Source of the DNA: Vespa crabro
Lineage: Eukaryota > Arthropoda > Insecta > Hymenoptera > Vespidae
Assembly (NCBI RefSeq): GCF_910589235.1
Contig: NC_060957.1
Span: 14,121,867-14,185,866 of the forward strand
Direction: 5' to 3'
DNA length: 64,000 bases
In this document: one piece after another, positions 1 through 13,812 of the stretch
Numbering within the stretch: the stretch's first letter is position 1
How the letters are laid out: every line of letters starts with the position of its first letter
Made by a program: the position numbers and the translations under genes
Notes under the pieces: model-generated
The model's database searches: none
Told to the model about the DNA's origin: nothing
The model's input: only the letters and a program-made list of their open reading frames with translations

Positions 1-288
1 TACCTTCGTCATCCTGACTTTGAGATCTTCTTACGAGTTTGAGATCGTGACACTGGTAACGATCTTATGAGTTCTTATTCGGCATTAATTCTCTTCTATA
101 TTGGATCGTTCCAAGACCGGTAGAGAGGGCAAGCCACCTCGTAATTTTGCCGTATCATTCGATCGAGGGATCTCTTTTTTTTTCGTACGTATTTTTTAAA
201 ATTAATTCGCCCTCCTAGAGAGTTCGATCTGTCACGTTGGTAATCGTACGTGTTTAAATAGTTAAGTAATTACTGCGCCTGTCACATG

Positions 289-313
289 CTCTCTCTCTCT
301 CTCTCTCTCTCCC
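289..313. repeat. (CT)12 microsatellite
   Basis: Perfect CT dinucleotide run in the presumed netrin intron. Confidence 0.95.
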
Positions 314-3300
314 ATTCTGTTTTATCCCTTCTCCGTTCTCTTTGAAAGAAAATATGTCGGATCCACCGAGGGTCGAGGGCTAATCTCCCATAGGAGACAA
401 CGTAAGCAAAAAAAGTTTATCTCTCTAGCCCAGACGCGTACGATCAAATTAAACTTAACGCATAGCATGACGTTTTAAATGCACATGATCTTACATATGT
501 TTCGTTTTAACAATTTGATCTACAAATAATGAGGTTGTGTTATCCTACGTAGTCGAAATGACTAGCTTTTCCTTTTATCTTTTTTTCTTTTTTTTTTTTT
601 TTTCTTTTTTTTCTCTGAAGCGACTTAATTGACAATTAAATGCAAAGCATCGATCTCGAACGTGACGAACGCGTGGCACCGGTTTCTAGAGCGAGTGATA
701 AACGAGAAAAAAGGAAAAAGATCAAGAGATAAAATGAGAGAGAGAGAGAGAGAATTTCGCATTCGATCTTCGAAGGTGCGTCGATTATTAATGACCGATA
801 GCTCGTGGTATGCCGGTCCTCGATCTTATCGGCGAGCCGCAAGCGGCACCTACGCCTCGCGAGTTTCTCTCCTATCGCGGCATATCACCGGGTCACTCGT
901 CGTTCCTTCGGGTAACACGCATCGTTGAAATCGACCAATCGAATCGGACGTACTCCCTTCTATTCATTTCTCTCCATCACATTCATTTCTTTTCCTTTTT
1001 CTTAACTTTTAACGAAGTAGATAGGTATTACGTATCAGTATAACCGTGCATATACGTATGTATGTATATTTGTATGTATATTGATTGCTCGGCAATCGAT
1101 ACAACCACATGAACATATATGGTTCTTTCTCTTTTCATACACGAGGAAAGAATGTTGAAATCTCATATGAATACGCTTGAAAGTAAATTTTCTAAATAAA
1201 GGAATTATATCGAAGGTTCGTTTAAAAAGTAGTTGATACAACTTCGAAGAGGTTATTTCGACGGTTGGGAGAAGTACCACTTGTGAGTCCCGAACTCTGC
1301 TTCTCCCTTTTTCATCCTACTGACGTTTTGTTGAATAAATGTCTCAATGAAAAATATATTCAGGACGAAACCTCGTCCCCGGACTTTCCCTGGTAGAATA
1401 AGAAACACGTCGCATCGTCCGATGTGTCGAGGTGAGAAAATAAACAAGGAGAAGTCGCTTTTGGTCTCCCCGCTCGAGGGGCTTCAGATTTTTGTTTATT
1501 TTTCCTCGTCTTCGCCCTCTCCTGGGATCCTTACGAGTATCCTGTAGAAAAAGAAACCAAATCGAAGAAGAAAAAAAAAAAAAAAAGAGAGAGAACGAGA
1601 TGGGATTGTTTGCCGACGTACGTACCAGTTGGACCACACGCATCAAGCTACTATCGTTGCGAATCCCGAGGATAGGAAACTTTTTCAGGATATTGTCGAC
1701 CGGATATGTTTTTTTTTTTTTCGACGGAAAAAAAAAGACATTCCTATATTGCTATTAGTATCGATCGACCTTTTATTCGTCTAGAGAAAGTAATTTCGAC
1801 GTTTTCAGTCGTCCACAAGCGTGAAACTTAAACAACTCGAAGAATTGCTTTTTCTTATCTCATCTTGTTCGAGAATACGACTCTCTCCGAGTCGATATTT
1901 TCTTTTTTTACACATTTCCTTTCTTTCTATCGTATTGTAATTTTTTTGAAATAGAGAAATAAAAACGATGGATCCTTTTAAACGAGTCGCAAGACTCGAA
2001 AGATTCGAAATAAGTAAGAAAGTGCGGAGGCCGAATAGAAGAGCGTAGACAATTAATCCTTGTTTTCTACCAGCCAACCACTCGCCTTTTTCCTACCGTC
2101 GTTTCTCTTCATTATGTAGCGAGCACGAAAAGACGAGTGGTAGACAAGTTCGAAAGAAGAGAAGACGAAGAAGAAGAAGAAGAAAAAAAAGAAGAAAACG
2201 ACGACCTACAGGCCTACCTAGGAGCCACAGCAACCAGCAAGAATTCCTGTTCCTCATTCGTGGCCACGTGATTAAGCGGTCAATCTGTGAGCGAGACAAT
2301 GCGACGTCCCACCCGGCCAATTTATCGAACACCCACGATTCCCCCGCGTGTTAGACGTGAGTCGTGTAAAGATATGGTACGAGTCAAGGTCACAACCTCT
2401 CTCCCATTCACATCCCTTTACCCTAATATATTCGTCTAACGAATGTATTTCAACCTGGTACGTGAGACGGTCTAAAACTTTTTCGATAGATCAAAGTTTA
2501 ATCGTGCGACGGCACGTTAAAGCTCTGTAACGTTAAACCTCTAATTACTCAGCGGTTGCCGCTCGGTTGAACATTTAATAACGCTCGATTATCACGGTTC
2601 CGTAAACTCCAACGAACGCGTTCTCGTCGGAGATCGATATTAAGATCGAAGATCGTAACACGTACCGTAATTCTTTAAAACATCCATGGGTACATCGCAA
2701 AATCAAGATTCGCGGAGAATGCACAAGACTTCTCTGGCACGTCCGACGATCCTTAAACTTTCCTTCCAAGTCACGAATTTTTCCCCCTCTCTCTTTCTCT
2801 TTCAGGCAAGTTTGTAACCTCGTCAGTTTGAAAATTCAAAAGATCTTTAGCTCGTAGAACCGAGGAAAAGTTTTTCGCAAAGTACGGATCGGGTACTCGC
2901 GTACATCTTCTTTATATTCCTATCTTCGTTTTTTCCTTTGTTCCTTAAGAATTTTCCGCTTCATCCATAGTTTTTCAGAATCCATAGTTTTTTCATTGAT
3001 TCGTCGCAAGCGACCTTTCGATTAATATCGGATTATCATCGATTGCAAGCCGATCTCTATGTTCTAAACGTTAACTTTAAGAATTCAGTTAGCACCGAGT
3101 ACTATTTTCTTTTTTTTTCTTTTTTCTTTTTTTTTTTTTTTCACGGAGCCAACAACGTAAACTACCCAAGACGTCTATTCCAAAGACACTCTAGGCAGTT
3201 TCCAAGTTTCCTAGTTACCGGTTACCTTCTTACTTCCTTATTTCACCTCGAGCCGTTCCATTCTTTTCTTCGTTCTCGCGAGTCTCCACCAGTTTACCGA

Positions 3301-3708
3301 ACCCAAGACTCGAGCCAACGAGAGTTTCATTTCATTACTCTTCACGGTTGGTTCTTACTCCGAGACTTACCTTTTCTCCTTTTCTTTACACTCGTATCTC
3401 GAACTTTAGGGAGTCAAACTTCTTTCTCCGACGGCCATTCTCTTTGTCTATCGCGAAAAAAGAGAGGGGGATAACAAGTTCGAAATTAACAGACCAACAA
3501 CTTTTCAACGTAATTTCCTCTACACTTTTTTCTGTTTCTCCTCCTCCCTCCTCCATCTACTCTCTCTTCATTTTTCTTTTTGATATATCCAGTTATATCG
3601 TACTTTTATCAGAAAATACTTTTGCGGATAGAAATATACATCCGATTGTCGCTTCTAACCATGATAAATTCGAAGTGATCTAATATATCTTTTCTGTGTT
3701 TAAGTGGT

Positions 3709-3710
<2 letters not shown>

Positions 3711-3757
<47 letters not shown>
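3711..3757. repeat. (AG)23 microsatellite
   Basis: Perfect AG run in the presumed netrin intron, followed by CGAGAGGAGG. Confidence 0.97.
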
Positions 3758-3764
<7 letters not shown>

Positions 3765-3989
3765 GAGGCAGACGATGTTAACGCACCGTGACACTGTTCC
3801 GGCTCGTCACGCGCACCGATGCTATTGGTTCTGCCTCGTCGAATACGCGGCTGTTCCGCTCGTTGAATATTGTTTTACAATTGTAAAAAAAAGAAAAAAG
3901 AAAAGAAAAAAAAACTTTGTTTCATTGTCCCCAACGTTGACAGGATTTTTCCATGGAATAAGTGCAAAAGACAATAAAACGGAAACAAT

Positions 3990-4058
3990 AGAAGAAGAAG
4001 AAGAAGAAGAAGAAGAGGAAGAAAAAAAAAAGAAAAGAAAGAAGAAAAAAAATATTGA
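3990..4058. repeat. (GAA)n purine tract
   Basis: A GAA trinucleotide run that decays into A-rich purine sequence. One strand is almost all purine for about 70 bp. Confidence 0.9.
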
Positions 4059-5183
4059 AAGATGATTCAAGAAGGTCTTTGAAATTCAGCTTCGCGATAG
4101 ATCGATCCTCATCTCGGACGCGTCACGTACGCGATCGCGAAACAGCCTCACGTACGCGTTCTCCAAAGAAAAACGAGCCTCGAGTATCTATTGACTGCTA
4201 GCTCAATGAATATACGACGTTCATCGAGTTCATGGCTATCGACTAAACTTTTTCGATTTCGAATCGACTCCGCGGCCGTACGCTTCGCGCCGAATAGCGA
4301 TTATCCAGAGCGACGGTCCAGATAGAGCCACCAAAAAATCTCGCTTCCTTCGGCCTTCTCTCTTCTTTTTTCTCCTTCCTTTTTTTTCGTTTTCTTTCTT
4401 TCTTTCTTTCTTCCCTTTTTCATCGATCCCCTTTTACGCTGCTCTCGCACCTTTCTGTACCAGCTCTCGAGACGCGTTACGTGGATCGAGATCCAATTAC
4501 TCGATTCTCGATCGGCTCCAAGATCGGCTTCGAAGGATCCTTCAGGGCTATCTTCGAGAGTAGTCGATTTTTTACGTGCCTCTTCGTACAAAAATCGAAT
4601 AAAAAGGTCGAAAGTTTCGAGATATATAAATCGGACTGTATTGCAATTGACGGGATAAATAATACGAAGGAAGAAAAAAGAAGGGTGCGGTAGGGTGGGG
4701 GGGGGGGGGAGAGGGAAACAAAAAGGAATAAAAAATAAATAAATAAAAAAAGAAAGACAAAAAAAGGGAATTGCTCACACGACGCGTTAAGCGAGATAAA
4801 ACGCGTTATCGATGTCGATAGATGAAGGAACGATAATCTCGAAAGGAGAATCACAGGCGGTGAGGTGCGAAGCCGGTCGGTCGTAAAGAGGCATCGATTC
4901 GCGTGGGCGTGAACAAATTCGATGACACTCCTACGAGAACGGCGGCGCTAGCTAAGCGACTTTCTAAGCCTTCGAAGCTTATCTAAATGGACATGGCACG
5001 GGTATTATCGGGTGGTCCCGCTCCATCCGAAGACGCGCGCGAATCACGCGAAACCTATGCCGACAAGCTCGCCGTTTGTCGATACTTTCTCTTTGTCGAC
5101 ACGTCGATCTATTATCCTCTTTCCACTTTACATCCCGCTTATAAACCTCGTGTAATTTATTAAAAATCTTCGAAAGATAGTCT

Positions 5184-5220
<37 letters not shown>

Positions 5221-5221
5221 A
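5184..5221. repeat. (ACG)12 microsatellite
   Basis: CpG-containing trinucleotide array; its survival fits a genome with little CpG decay. Confidence 0.96.
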
Positions 5222-7790
5222 TCTCGTCGCGATTATATTTTCCTTTCGATCTACACCGCCAAGAGAAGTAGCTGAACAAGCAAATACTATTAAATACCGT
5301 TATGATGGTCCTCTGCTAATGATACTGGTATATCTTCCGTAGATTTTTCAATGTCCGATATTAAGTAAGTAATAATCGACAAGTCATAATACTTTTTCCT
5401 GTTTTCTTCTTTTCAATTATTTTTTTTTTTTTTTTTTTTGCAAAACAAAACTACGAACACGAGGCGAAAGATAAACGCGTTAATGAGCGGGAAAATGTTT
5501 TTGATTAAAAACCGTCGAGAACCCATCGATACACGAGGAAGAGAGGAATAGCAAATAGGAAGTACGAGAGGAAGGCAAAAGATAAAGAAAAACATTTTCC
5601 TCTTAGAGAAGTAGAAACGTGAGGAGAAGAGGTGGAGATGCCCGATAATAACGTGGCAACGCACTCTCGCGTATTTCTCTTTCCTCTTCCTCCTTCTCCT
5701 CCATCTCGTTCTTCTCTTCTTCGTCGAATGGACCACCTGGTCTGCCGGTTAATTTCGACGAAGGCGATCTTTGCGGAACGAAGAAGAAGGAAACGAGGAG
5801 GAGAAGTACCGACGGGACGGACCGACCGACTAGAAGGGAAGCTTTATTTTCGTCTCGACGGCGAGTCAATCGTTGAAGCTGTCCAACGAGGAGGAAAAGG
5901 TGAAAACGAAGGAATCCTCTCGCACTTTATCTCGAGCTTAGAGTTTGAATTCCAAACAGTGCTAAAGGAATAGACAACGAACGCGGAAGAGCTCGAGACG
6001 ATTATACAGCCGAGTGTTATCGTCGGATCTAGAAGTCGAAAGTTCGAAACTTTAGAACTAGAAAGGAAAACAGCTCGTGGAAGGGAGGATAGGGGGAAGG
6101 AGAGAGAGAGAGAGAGAGAGGAGAAATATAGAAGGCACGTTCGTTTAAACGGAAAGCAGGCATGGCACGGCACGGCACGGCATCGCACGGTAAGACGTCG
6201 AATGGTAAGACGAGTTCTACGCCGTGGTCGTTTCTAAAAGGCGATGCCAAGGAGAGACCATTTAAGGGAATCCTGGGCAAAGGTGCCGGCGAGCTCGTCG
6301 ATTCCTCCATCGATCCCTCCGTCGATCCCTCCGTCGATCCCTCCAAGTCGACTGGTTTCAAACTCTTCTACTCGTTCCATAGGGACGCGGAACATTCGGT
6401 CGTTCCGTCGGATCGTTCGGTCTTGCAAATCGGGCCGCTTAGGATAGAAGAGGAAGGAGTGGAACGTAGAGAGGCGCAAAAATGTGCGAGTGGACGAATA
6501 AGATGAACGAGACGACGGACCAAGAGAGACGAAGAAGTTGGATCGAGCGAGTACGCAAGAGCGAGCGAACGAACGCGAGTATGCGGTCGCCGTTTATTTC
6601 GGGACGACCGAGGACGCCTCTTTTCCTTTCTCTCTCTTCCTCCCCATCTTCGTTTCTCTCTCTCTCTCTCTCTCGCTCTTTCTCTTTCTACTCTCATGGA
6701 CCGCAGAAAACTCGTTATTGTTGTTGTTGTTGACGTTGGCACCATAGCGTGGGCCGATCTTCGAGACTTAACACCGTCGACGGTTAATGACTTTGAAGTT
6801 AGGACGCTTCCTGTCCGGCGCGATACTTCGAGAAAAGAGAGAGAGAGAGAGAGGGGAGGGGGGTGCAAGGGAACGTAACGAGATCGTCGGTGCATCCATA
6901 AATCGTCGAGTTGGCTCGGCTCCTTCTTCTCGATGGCGAGAGTATTAGGCTGGCGCAAAACTCTCTCGCAGGATTTAATATGTGCTTTTTGATAGGGAAG
7001 GTTGGAACGGCTGGGTTGCGGCTGGGTATAGGATAAACGTTCGAGGGATCGATCAATGTCGCTTTAAAGATATTCACGTCAAGAATATCTTGGAGAAAAA
7101 AAAAAAAATGTTCGTTTCGTCGTCGGGCATAAACCGCGACGACCGAGACCGCATGAATAATAGTCGCGAAAGTAAAGACATTCTCTTTAAGCTAACGACA
7201 CGTGTAAACGATTATTTTATTTCGATTATTCATTATGTTAAACGATGCGTTGTAAAACGGTAACCGCTGGTAAGTAAGATGAGCGGGAATGTAACGACTT
7301 CGAATGGGTTACGAGCGAGGAAGAAAATAAATGACTTCGAGACGGTCGGTAACGGCGAGACGACGATCCTGCGGTTTCCATGTTCTCGGTATTGGAACAA
7401 GGAGAGAATCTTAACCTAGAAATCAGTCTGCGAGAATACTCTGACTGAACGGAATATCTACGGTATAAGGTACGGTATAAGGAGCATGACTCGCGAGCAC
7501 CTGCTCGGATAAATAAAAGAGAAGAAAATAGTAAAAAAGAACAGCGCTACGTCTTCTCGTAAGGGAGAGCTCGCAACGTTAGCTGGTGTGCGCAAGCACG
7601 AGCAAACGTCGTGCCGGTACACTCGAGACATCGTGCTTCATGGCAGACCGCGTGGCAGCTCTTGGATTTATTTATACGACCTCGTGCGTACTCGCATAGC
7701 TACGCACACGCCTGTGGATAAAAGTACGTAAGTACGCGGGTACTACACTTGGAGCCTCCGTTGCTCAAGCCTTCGACCAACCAACCGATC

Positions 7791-7858
7791 AACCGACCGA
7801 CCGACCGACCGACCGACCGACCGACCGAGCGACCGACCGACCGACCGCGACCGACCGA
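7791..7858. repeat. (CCGA)n tetranucleotide array
   Basis: About 16 copies of CCGA with two small interruptions (GAGC and CGCGA). Confidence 0.96.
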
Positions 7859-9098
7859 TTCGAGGCAAAGCAAGCTAGCGCGCACGTGTACGTCACTGCA
7901 GGAAACACGAACCGAGAGAGGCTACCGTCCTTCTCTCTAACGGCCAACGTCCCGTGAAACGCTTCTTTTAACCCTTCTACCAATATAGAGGATACGCGAA
8001 AGTCCGCGCTTCTCTTGCCAACTCGGATTTCAATGAGCAAAAAAGCTCGATCGGTAGATAAGCGTGTCTCTTCCGACGCGAATATGGAACGAGAAAGAGT
8101 TATGTATATGAACGATGTCGATAGTTTCAACTATAAATATCTTTGAAAAATATTATATACTTTGTTTCGTCTATCTAACGCGGATTGGAAATCTTAAACT
8201 TCCCGTCACATCGTTCTAATCGTGTAACGCGACACTAAACAACGATAAAAGAGGTATCGCGTTTAAGACGATTAATTCTTCGAATCTGCATCGTACCACC
8301 CGGAAGTCCAACTGGTCGTACATTTAGAAATATTCGTTTATCGCTTTAGGCTTTCTTTTTGCGAGCGAGCGGTATGTTTTTGCGGTACGTTCAAACGCTC
8401 GCAATTGCATCAGGATCGAACTGTTTTTCTCTAATTGTTCTCTCGTTCAAAACAAAATAAACGGCAATAACAGAAAATAACCCCAAAAATAGGGAAAAAA
8501 TAAATAATAAAAAAAGAAAATAAAGCTCGAAACGGTTCATCGACGATATTAACTAAAAATCGTTTCGTATATATCTTTTTGGCCTTTTCTCTCTTTTTTT
8601 TCTTCTGTTTTTTTTGCTGGCATATCCATTCGAAAAATCAATCGATCAGAAATAAACAAGAGTACGCTAACGAGCTAGCGGGTTCGGAAGCTGGCGGCCG
8701 CGTATACGTTTGCGCGGGTTTTTAAAGCAAGCAAAGCGTTAGTCGTAGTCATCGTCGTACGATGTTTAACGGGTCGAACGGTCTTACGCTTGGTGACACG
8801 CGTACACGCATTTCACGGAGAGCTCCTTTCCTAACAGGGTGCGCAAAACGTGACGGATTCACTCGTTCCTTTTCTCCTTTCGTCGCTTCGTCGAATCCGA
8901 ACTGGGCCGTGTGAATGAACGAAGCTCATTCATCGATCTACACGTATACGCGAAAATTCCATTAAACTTTTTAAAAGACGAATTAGATTTTGGCTAACGA
9001 TAAATCGTTCGAATTAAATTGAATATTATTTGATCTGATGCATACGTATTATCTATGTAAATAAAATATTACTAAAAGATGTAGGGAATTTGGGACTG

Positions 9099-9126
9099 AG
9101 AGAGAGAGAGAGAGAGAGAGAGAGCG
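9099..9126. repeat. (AG)n microsatellite
   Basis: Perfect AG run followed by a looser purine tract to about 9150. Confidence 0.95.
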
Positions 9127-9599
9127 AAAGAGGGAGAGAAAGAGAGAGACATGAACCATTCAGTAGGCCGTTCGCGACAAAGTTTCATTCACGCAGAGCG
9201 CGCAACAGCCGAAGAATAATCGCCGGTGGATTCGGAACGAGAAGGGAGGGTTGCTATTCGCGGTACCAAAAGGATGCCTCCGTCGTTCCTGCGAGAGAAT
9301 CCGATGTTCCATGGCAAGAAAAAGAGGCGGCGAAGAGAGAAAACGATCTATCATGCGGATTCCAGGGGCATTCTCCCTCCCTCCCCTTCTCTCTCTCTCT
9401 CTCTCTCTTTCTCTATCTCCTCATGTTGCTGTTTCGTGTCTCTTCGTGCTCCCTTTTGCATCTTGAAGGGTAAAGGACGACGAAGGTAGAAGAAAGAGTA
9501 AAATAAATACAAGAAGAAGAAGAGAGAAAGAATCGGTCGCAGAGAACAAGTAGCCTGTGGAGTTGATATATAAACCTTTTATAAAGGAAACGGAGACAG

Positions 9600-9633
9600 C
9601 GATATATACATATATATATCTATATATACATAT

Positions 9634-9665
<32 letters not shown>

Positions 9666-9672
9666 GTATATA
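9600..9672. repeat. Compound (TA)n/(CA)n microsatellite
   Basis: TA-rich alternation around a CA run. Alternating purine-pyrimidine sequence of this kind can unwind or flip to Z-form. Confidence 0.92.
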
Positions 9673-9970
9673 GCTACAGGGTGACCCATTACAATCCGTA
9701 AAAAAATATATTTCGAAAATTACGTTATATCGAGAAAAAAAAATTATATCAAACGTAAATATTTAAACATTGAAAAGAATTTCAAAGATCTTTTGATTCG
9801 ATAGCAAGGCTCGCACTAGAAGAATTTCGAAAAGACGATGACGGAGCCCTCGAGCAGCGCGACAAGAAGTGTCCAATTTAAAATGTAAATTGCGTCGGAT
9901 ATTTGACGTATCGCTAAGCGCGCTCGCGTACCGGCGAAATGGCCACGAAATTAAAACGTAATTTAATTTG

Positions 9971-9971
<1 letters not shown>

Positions 9972-10021
<50 letters not shown>
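9972..10021. repeat. (CT)24 microsatellite
   Basis: Perfect CT run. A second, interrupted CT/TATC array follows at about 10111-10165, and a (GA)24 run of opposite sense lies at 10282-10330. Confidence 0.97.
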
Positions 10022-10024
<3 letters not shown>

Positions 10025-10280
10025 GCTCGTTTGAGCTTTTTCACCCTTCTCTCAGTAACCCCTTCTTCTTCTCCATCTTCTTTTCCTAATTCTCGTGCCG
10101 GATCACTACCAGGATCCCTTTCTCTCTCTCTCTCTGTCTCTCTCTCTCTATCTATCTATCTATCTTCCTCTGTCTTTCCATCTCGAGAAAAGCCTTTTCA
10201 CTCTTTTTTCTAAGTGGATTTTAGAACGTGGATTATCGTTCTCACGGGATGCAGCGTGAGCTCTCGCTTCTTCCTGCTTT

Positions 10281-10281
<1 letters not shown>

Positions 10282-10330
<49 letters not shown>
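10282..10330. repeat. (GA)24 microsatellite
   Basis: Perfect GA run about 260 bp from the CT run at 9972. The two are inverted relative to each other and could pair in a single strand. Confidence 0.97.
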
Positions 10331-10334
<4 letters not shown>

Positions 10335-10693
10335 CGCGAGATTCTTTTGGTTTTCGTGCCGAGCCGGGAAACGAGATTTCGTGAGTGGAAAGTTATTTAA
10401 AGATAACCGCTTTTAATCTTCGCGTTCGCAGGATATCAAGGGCAATTTTATCCGGCGTTATAATTAGATGCATTACTTGGTATAATAAGGGCTTTGAACC
10501 GAGGGAGAGGTGATGGAGAAGGAGGAGGAGGAGGAGGAGGGGGATGGGGACCACAGCCGTAGGACGTTTTAGAACGTTCGAGATGAAATTGCTGATGCGT
10601 GGAATCGCGTTATCGGATGGTAATATCGCCGGCTCGTAAACGCGACTCTCATCTTCACCTCGTCATCTTCTCGCGAGTAGCAGGTAAGTACAC

Positions 10694-10732
10694 TTTACTT
10701 ACTTACTTACTTACTTACTTATTTACTTACTT
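10694..10732. repeat. (ACTT)n tetranucleotide array
   Basis: About nine copies of ACTT/TTAC with one ATTT variant. Confidence 0.95.
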
Positions 10733-11429
10733 TTCTTCGAAACGAAATTCCTTGGAGGTTTTGTCCTCTCTCTTTTTTTCTTTTATCAAAAAAAAAAAAA
10801 TAAAAATAAAAAAATAAGATGAAAGAAAAAAGAAAGAAAGAAAGAAAAAAAAAGAAAAATAAATACCCAATCCTTATCGAGTAGATTATACCAAAGTGGT
10901 TACGAGCTGAGAACGGGTATCTTCTTTTCTCCTTATCATCAGAAAAAAAAAAAAAAGAAGAACCAAAAGTAATCCAATGGGCAAGTGAAATCTCTTAATG
11001 CATATGTTCTTGAATAAAATTTCTCGATTATCTTTAAGTTGCCGCGATTATTACGGTCTCTTTCCATTGGATCGTAATCAACCGGTTCGACGAATCGTAT
11101 TGTCGCGATTTAAAATAACCAACGAACGGCACGATTATATTTCTTTTTGTTCATCTTAATTTATGACAACTCAGACGGCATTTTTCTCGTATACACTCTT
11201 CAGTACATTAAAAATATTTTTAAAGGAAAAAGAAAATCTCTAAACGTCTTTCCCAGGACAATCTGTTCTTCTTTCTATTATCTGTCTTGTTCTTTTTTTT
11301 TTTTTTTTTTTTTTCAAAGAGCAACGAATAGTGTACGTAGCTAGCTAGGTAGATCCCTTTTCCATTTTCTCCTCCCGCGAACCAACTCATCCCCTTATTC
11401 GCGGGAGGAACAACAGGGGTAGTAGCAGT

Positions 11430-11453
11430 AACAGCAGCAGCAGCAGCAGCAGC
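11430..11453. repeat. (CAG)n array
   Basis: Short AGC/CAG array within a complex GC-richer segment; no frame around it looks coding. Confidence 0.9.
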
Positions 11454-11897
11454 ACGGCAAGCACTCGCCGGCATCACCATAGCGACCGCTTAATTGGAGA
11501 AAGGATTCCCGTAATAAAATCGTCGAGTGTCCCCCGTCCGGCGATGCGGAAGAGATCCAGGACCATCCAAGTTTTTCGCGGTAGGGCGAGACGAAGAATT
11601 TCAATGGCCGTGAAACGATATCGTCTCGGTTGCTTTTACATGAACTAGCTAGCTAGGTCACAATCGGTAAAAAGATAAAACAAAAACAAAACAAGAAGGA
11701 AAAAAGGAAGGAAAAATAAAAGTAAGAGAAACTGTCTCAAGGGAAAGTCCTTGAAGTATACAAAGAGAATCGGAAATGGCGCGAGAGAGGAGGATCAACG
11801 AAGCGTGTCTCTCTTTCCGTCGTGAAACAAGAAGGACAGAAGGAGAGAAAGTAGGAAGAGGAAAAAGGGTAGGTGAGTACAAAACACGTATGCGTAC

Positions 11898-11920
11898 GCG
11901 TACGTATGTAATACGTACGC
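11898..11920. other. Perfect 10-bp hairpin with 3-nt loop
   Basis: GCGTACGTAT, loop GTA, then ATACGTACGC. It lies in a longer stretch of repeated CGTACG motifs (11886-11925). Confidence 0.85.
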
Positions 11921-12093
11921 ATGCGGTACTCTCGCATAAACGTGCCCCCCCCGAGAATATAACTCATTGCGGTAAACGGCCGCCACAGCAGGCCGCGTCA
12001 AATTAACGCCCGAGCCTCGAGAAACGAGAGAAACTCGCGCGACGTACCGAGGCAACTCACCAGACGTCGTTCGAACTTCCTTCATTCTTCATC

Positions 12094-12123
12094 TTCTTCT
12101 TCTTCTTCTTCTTCTTCTTCTCC
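12094..12123. repeat. (TTC)10 microsatellite
   Basis: TTC trinucleotide run, the complement of the GAA tracts seen elsewhere. Confidence 0.95.
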
Positions 12124-12599
12124 TTATCCTTCATCTCCCTCCTCGTACTACGTTTAGTTGCCAATTGAAAATTCATAAAAAAAACAAAAAGAACGGTCTG
12201 ACCGTAAGCAATTATTTTTCTTATAAAAAATGTCCATAACGAATACGACGTCCTATAATTTTTAATTCGCTTTCTTTGATTCTTTTTTTGCTTTTTTTCT
12301 TTTTTCTTTTTTTATTTTGTATTTTGTTTTCCTCGACGAAACGAAAAATTTACCAAGCAAGTACCCGAACAGCTGGTATAACCTTTCGCATGATTCTCGC
12401 GCCAAGAGAAATTATACGATTCGCGTGGCCACGTATCAATTAACGTAACGCGGCTTACCCTTTTCTGTTTCTTTTTTTACTTTTTTTGACTTGGAGAACG
12501 AGTCAATCGTCGATACGCGCGCGAGAGAGAGAGAGAGAGAGAAGTTTTTCGAGTCGTAACAGGCCGCCTCGAGTTTCGGCGCTCGACGGCTATCACGTT

Positions 12600-12690
12600 C
12601 CAATGCAATTTCTCCACGGCAGAGAAATTAATTAACACACCGGCACTGCCTAATTAACAACGTTATCGACCGGTCCAAAATGGTTCGTTC
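12600..12690. promoter_or_regulatory. Candidate enhancer island in the netrin intron
   Basis: A repeat-free block with GAAATTAATTAACAC and CCTAATTAACAACG, that is, clustered TAATTA homeodomain-type sites. Netrins are patterned by neural factors, so a regulatory role is plausible, but this rests on motif clustering alone. Confidence 0.25.
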
Positions 12691-13761
12691 ATGTACGAGT
12701 ATATTCTTCGTGTGATCGTTTCTTTCCAACATGTTTCACCAAACTCAAAAGTTTTGCAAGACGAAAATGTCCCGATAACGAGGTAGAAGGTGCGAGTTAC
12801 AAAGTGGAAAAACCTCAACGGTTGACCCTGAAGACCCTAAATCGCTTCTCGACACGAAACGCTAATAGCTTTTCTATATTCGCTTTCTTCATTCTGTACT
12901 CTCTCTCTCTCTCTCTCTTTCTCTCTCGTTTAAATTTTACATTTTGGTAGCATTCGTTATCCGATTCTTTCTCGTCGCATTAAAGATAACCGAACACTCT
13001 CGAACGAATATCTCTTATCGAAGAGCATTTACGCGTATAATGTGCATCGATAAACAGTGAATCCGTGATGCCTATCTCAGAGGAAATCGAAAAAATCTTT
13101 AGTTGAAAGCAATATCTCTTACGATATTATACCAGTCCAGTCTACTTACGATAGTCCTAAACGAGTCTAGATTGTAAATATACCAACCACGGTATATTAA
13201 TAAAAGCGACACTCCCGTAAATACAGCATACAGAGTGTTGGACCGTATTTATGTCGGTCATAGATGTTAATTAGTCGCTTAACGTACACACGTACATACG
13301 TATCTACGAACGGACGTACCAACGTACAAGCCATTAATGAGAAGTACGAATAGATGGAATCCTTTCTTTTTCTTCCTTCCTTTATTCCTTCCTTCTTTTT
13401 TTTTTTTTCTTCTTTCTTTCGTTTTATCAATTGAACACATCCTGTTATTTTAAACGATATATAATTTTCTCGGCTTTTCTAAAACGTTTCTCGATTTTGA
13501 CAAAAAGTTTGTGATCTAAGAGTCGTGTCGGTTCAAAAGGCGCAAAGACGAATTACGAGTGGATACTCGAAAGAAGTAGAGAGATATACTTTTGTTGAAT
13601 GCATCGAACGGTCGAACAAACATGACGAGTGCCAAAGTTAGCGTTTAGATCGGTTAAGCGACATCATTGACCAACAAGTTGGCAAACAAAATGGACAGCG
13701 TCAAAGGGTGCTCGCAACGTGTTGCGTCCACTTCCACTGACGACGACGGCCTCGTCACGTA

Positions 13762-13812
13762 ACGAACGAACGAACGAACGAACGAACGAACGAATGAACG
13801 AACGAACGAACG
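13762..13812. repeat. (CGAA)n tetranucleotide array
   Basis: About twelve copies of CGAA with one TGAA variant. Confidence 0.96.

Noticed and set aside
6162..6506. Plus-strand 114-codon frame with DPSVDPSVDPS repeat
   Set aside because: The repeat is a short CGATCCCTC tandem, readable in several frames and on both strands. No homology is recognised.
9673..9700. CAGGGTGACCCATTAC, like the GGGTGnCCC ends of some insect repeats; a similar GGGGTGTCCCGCAAG occurs at 40849
   Set aside because: No matching inverted end, target-site duplication or internal coding frame was found, so a mobile element is not supported. The 40849 site is noted only as the edge of direct-repeat copy A.
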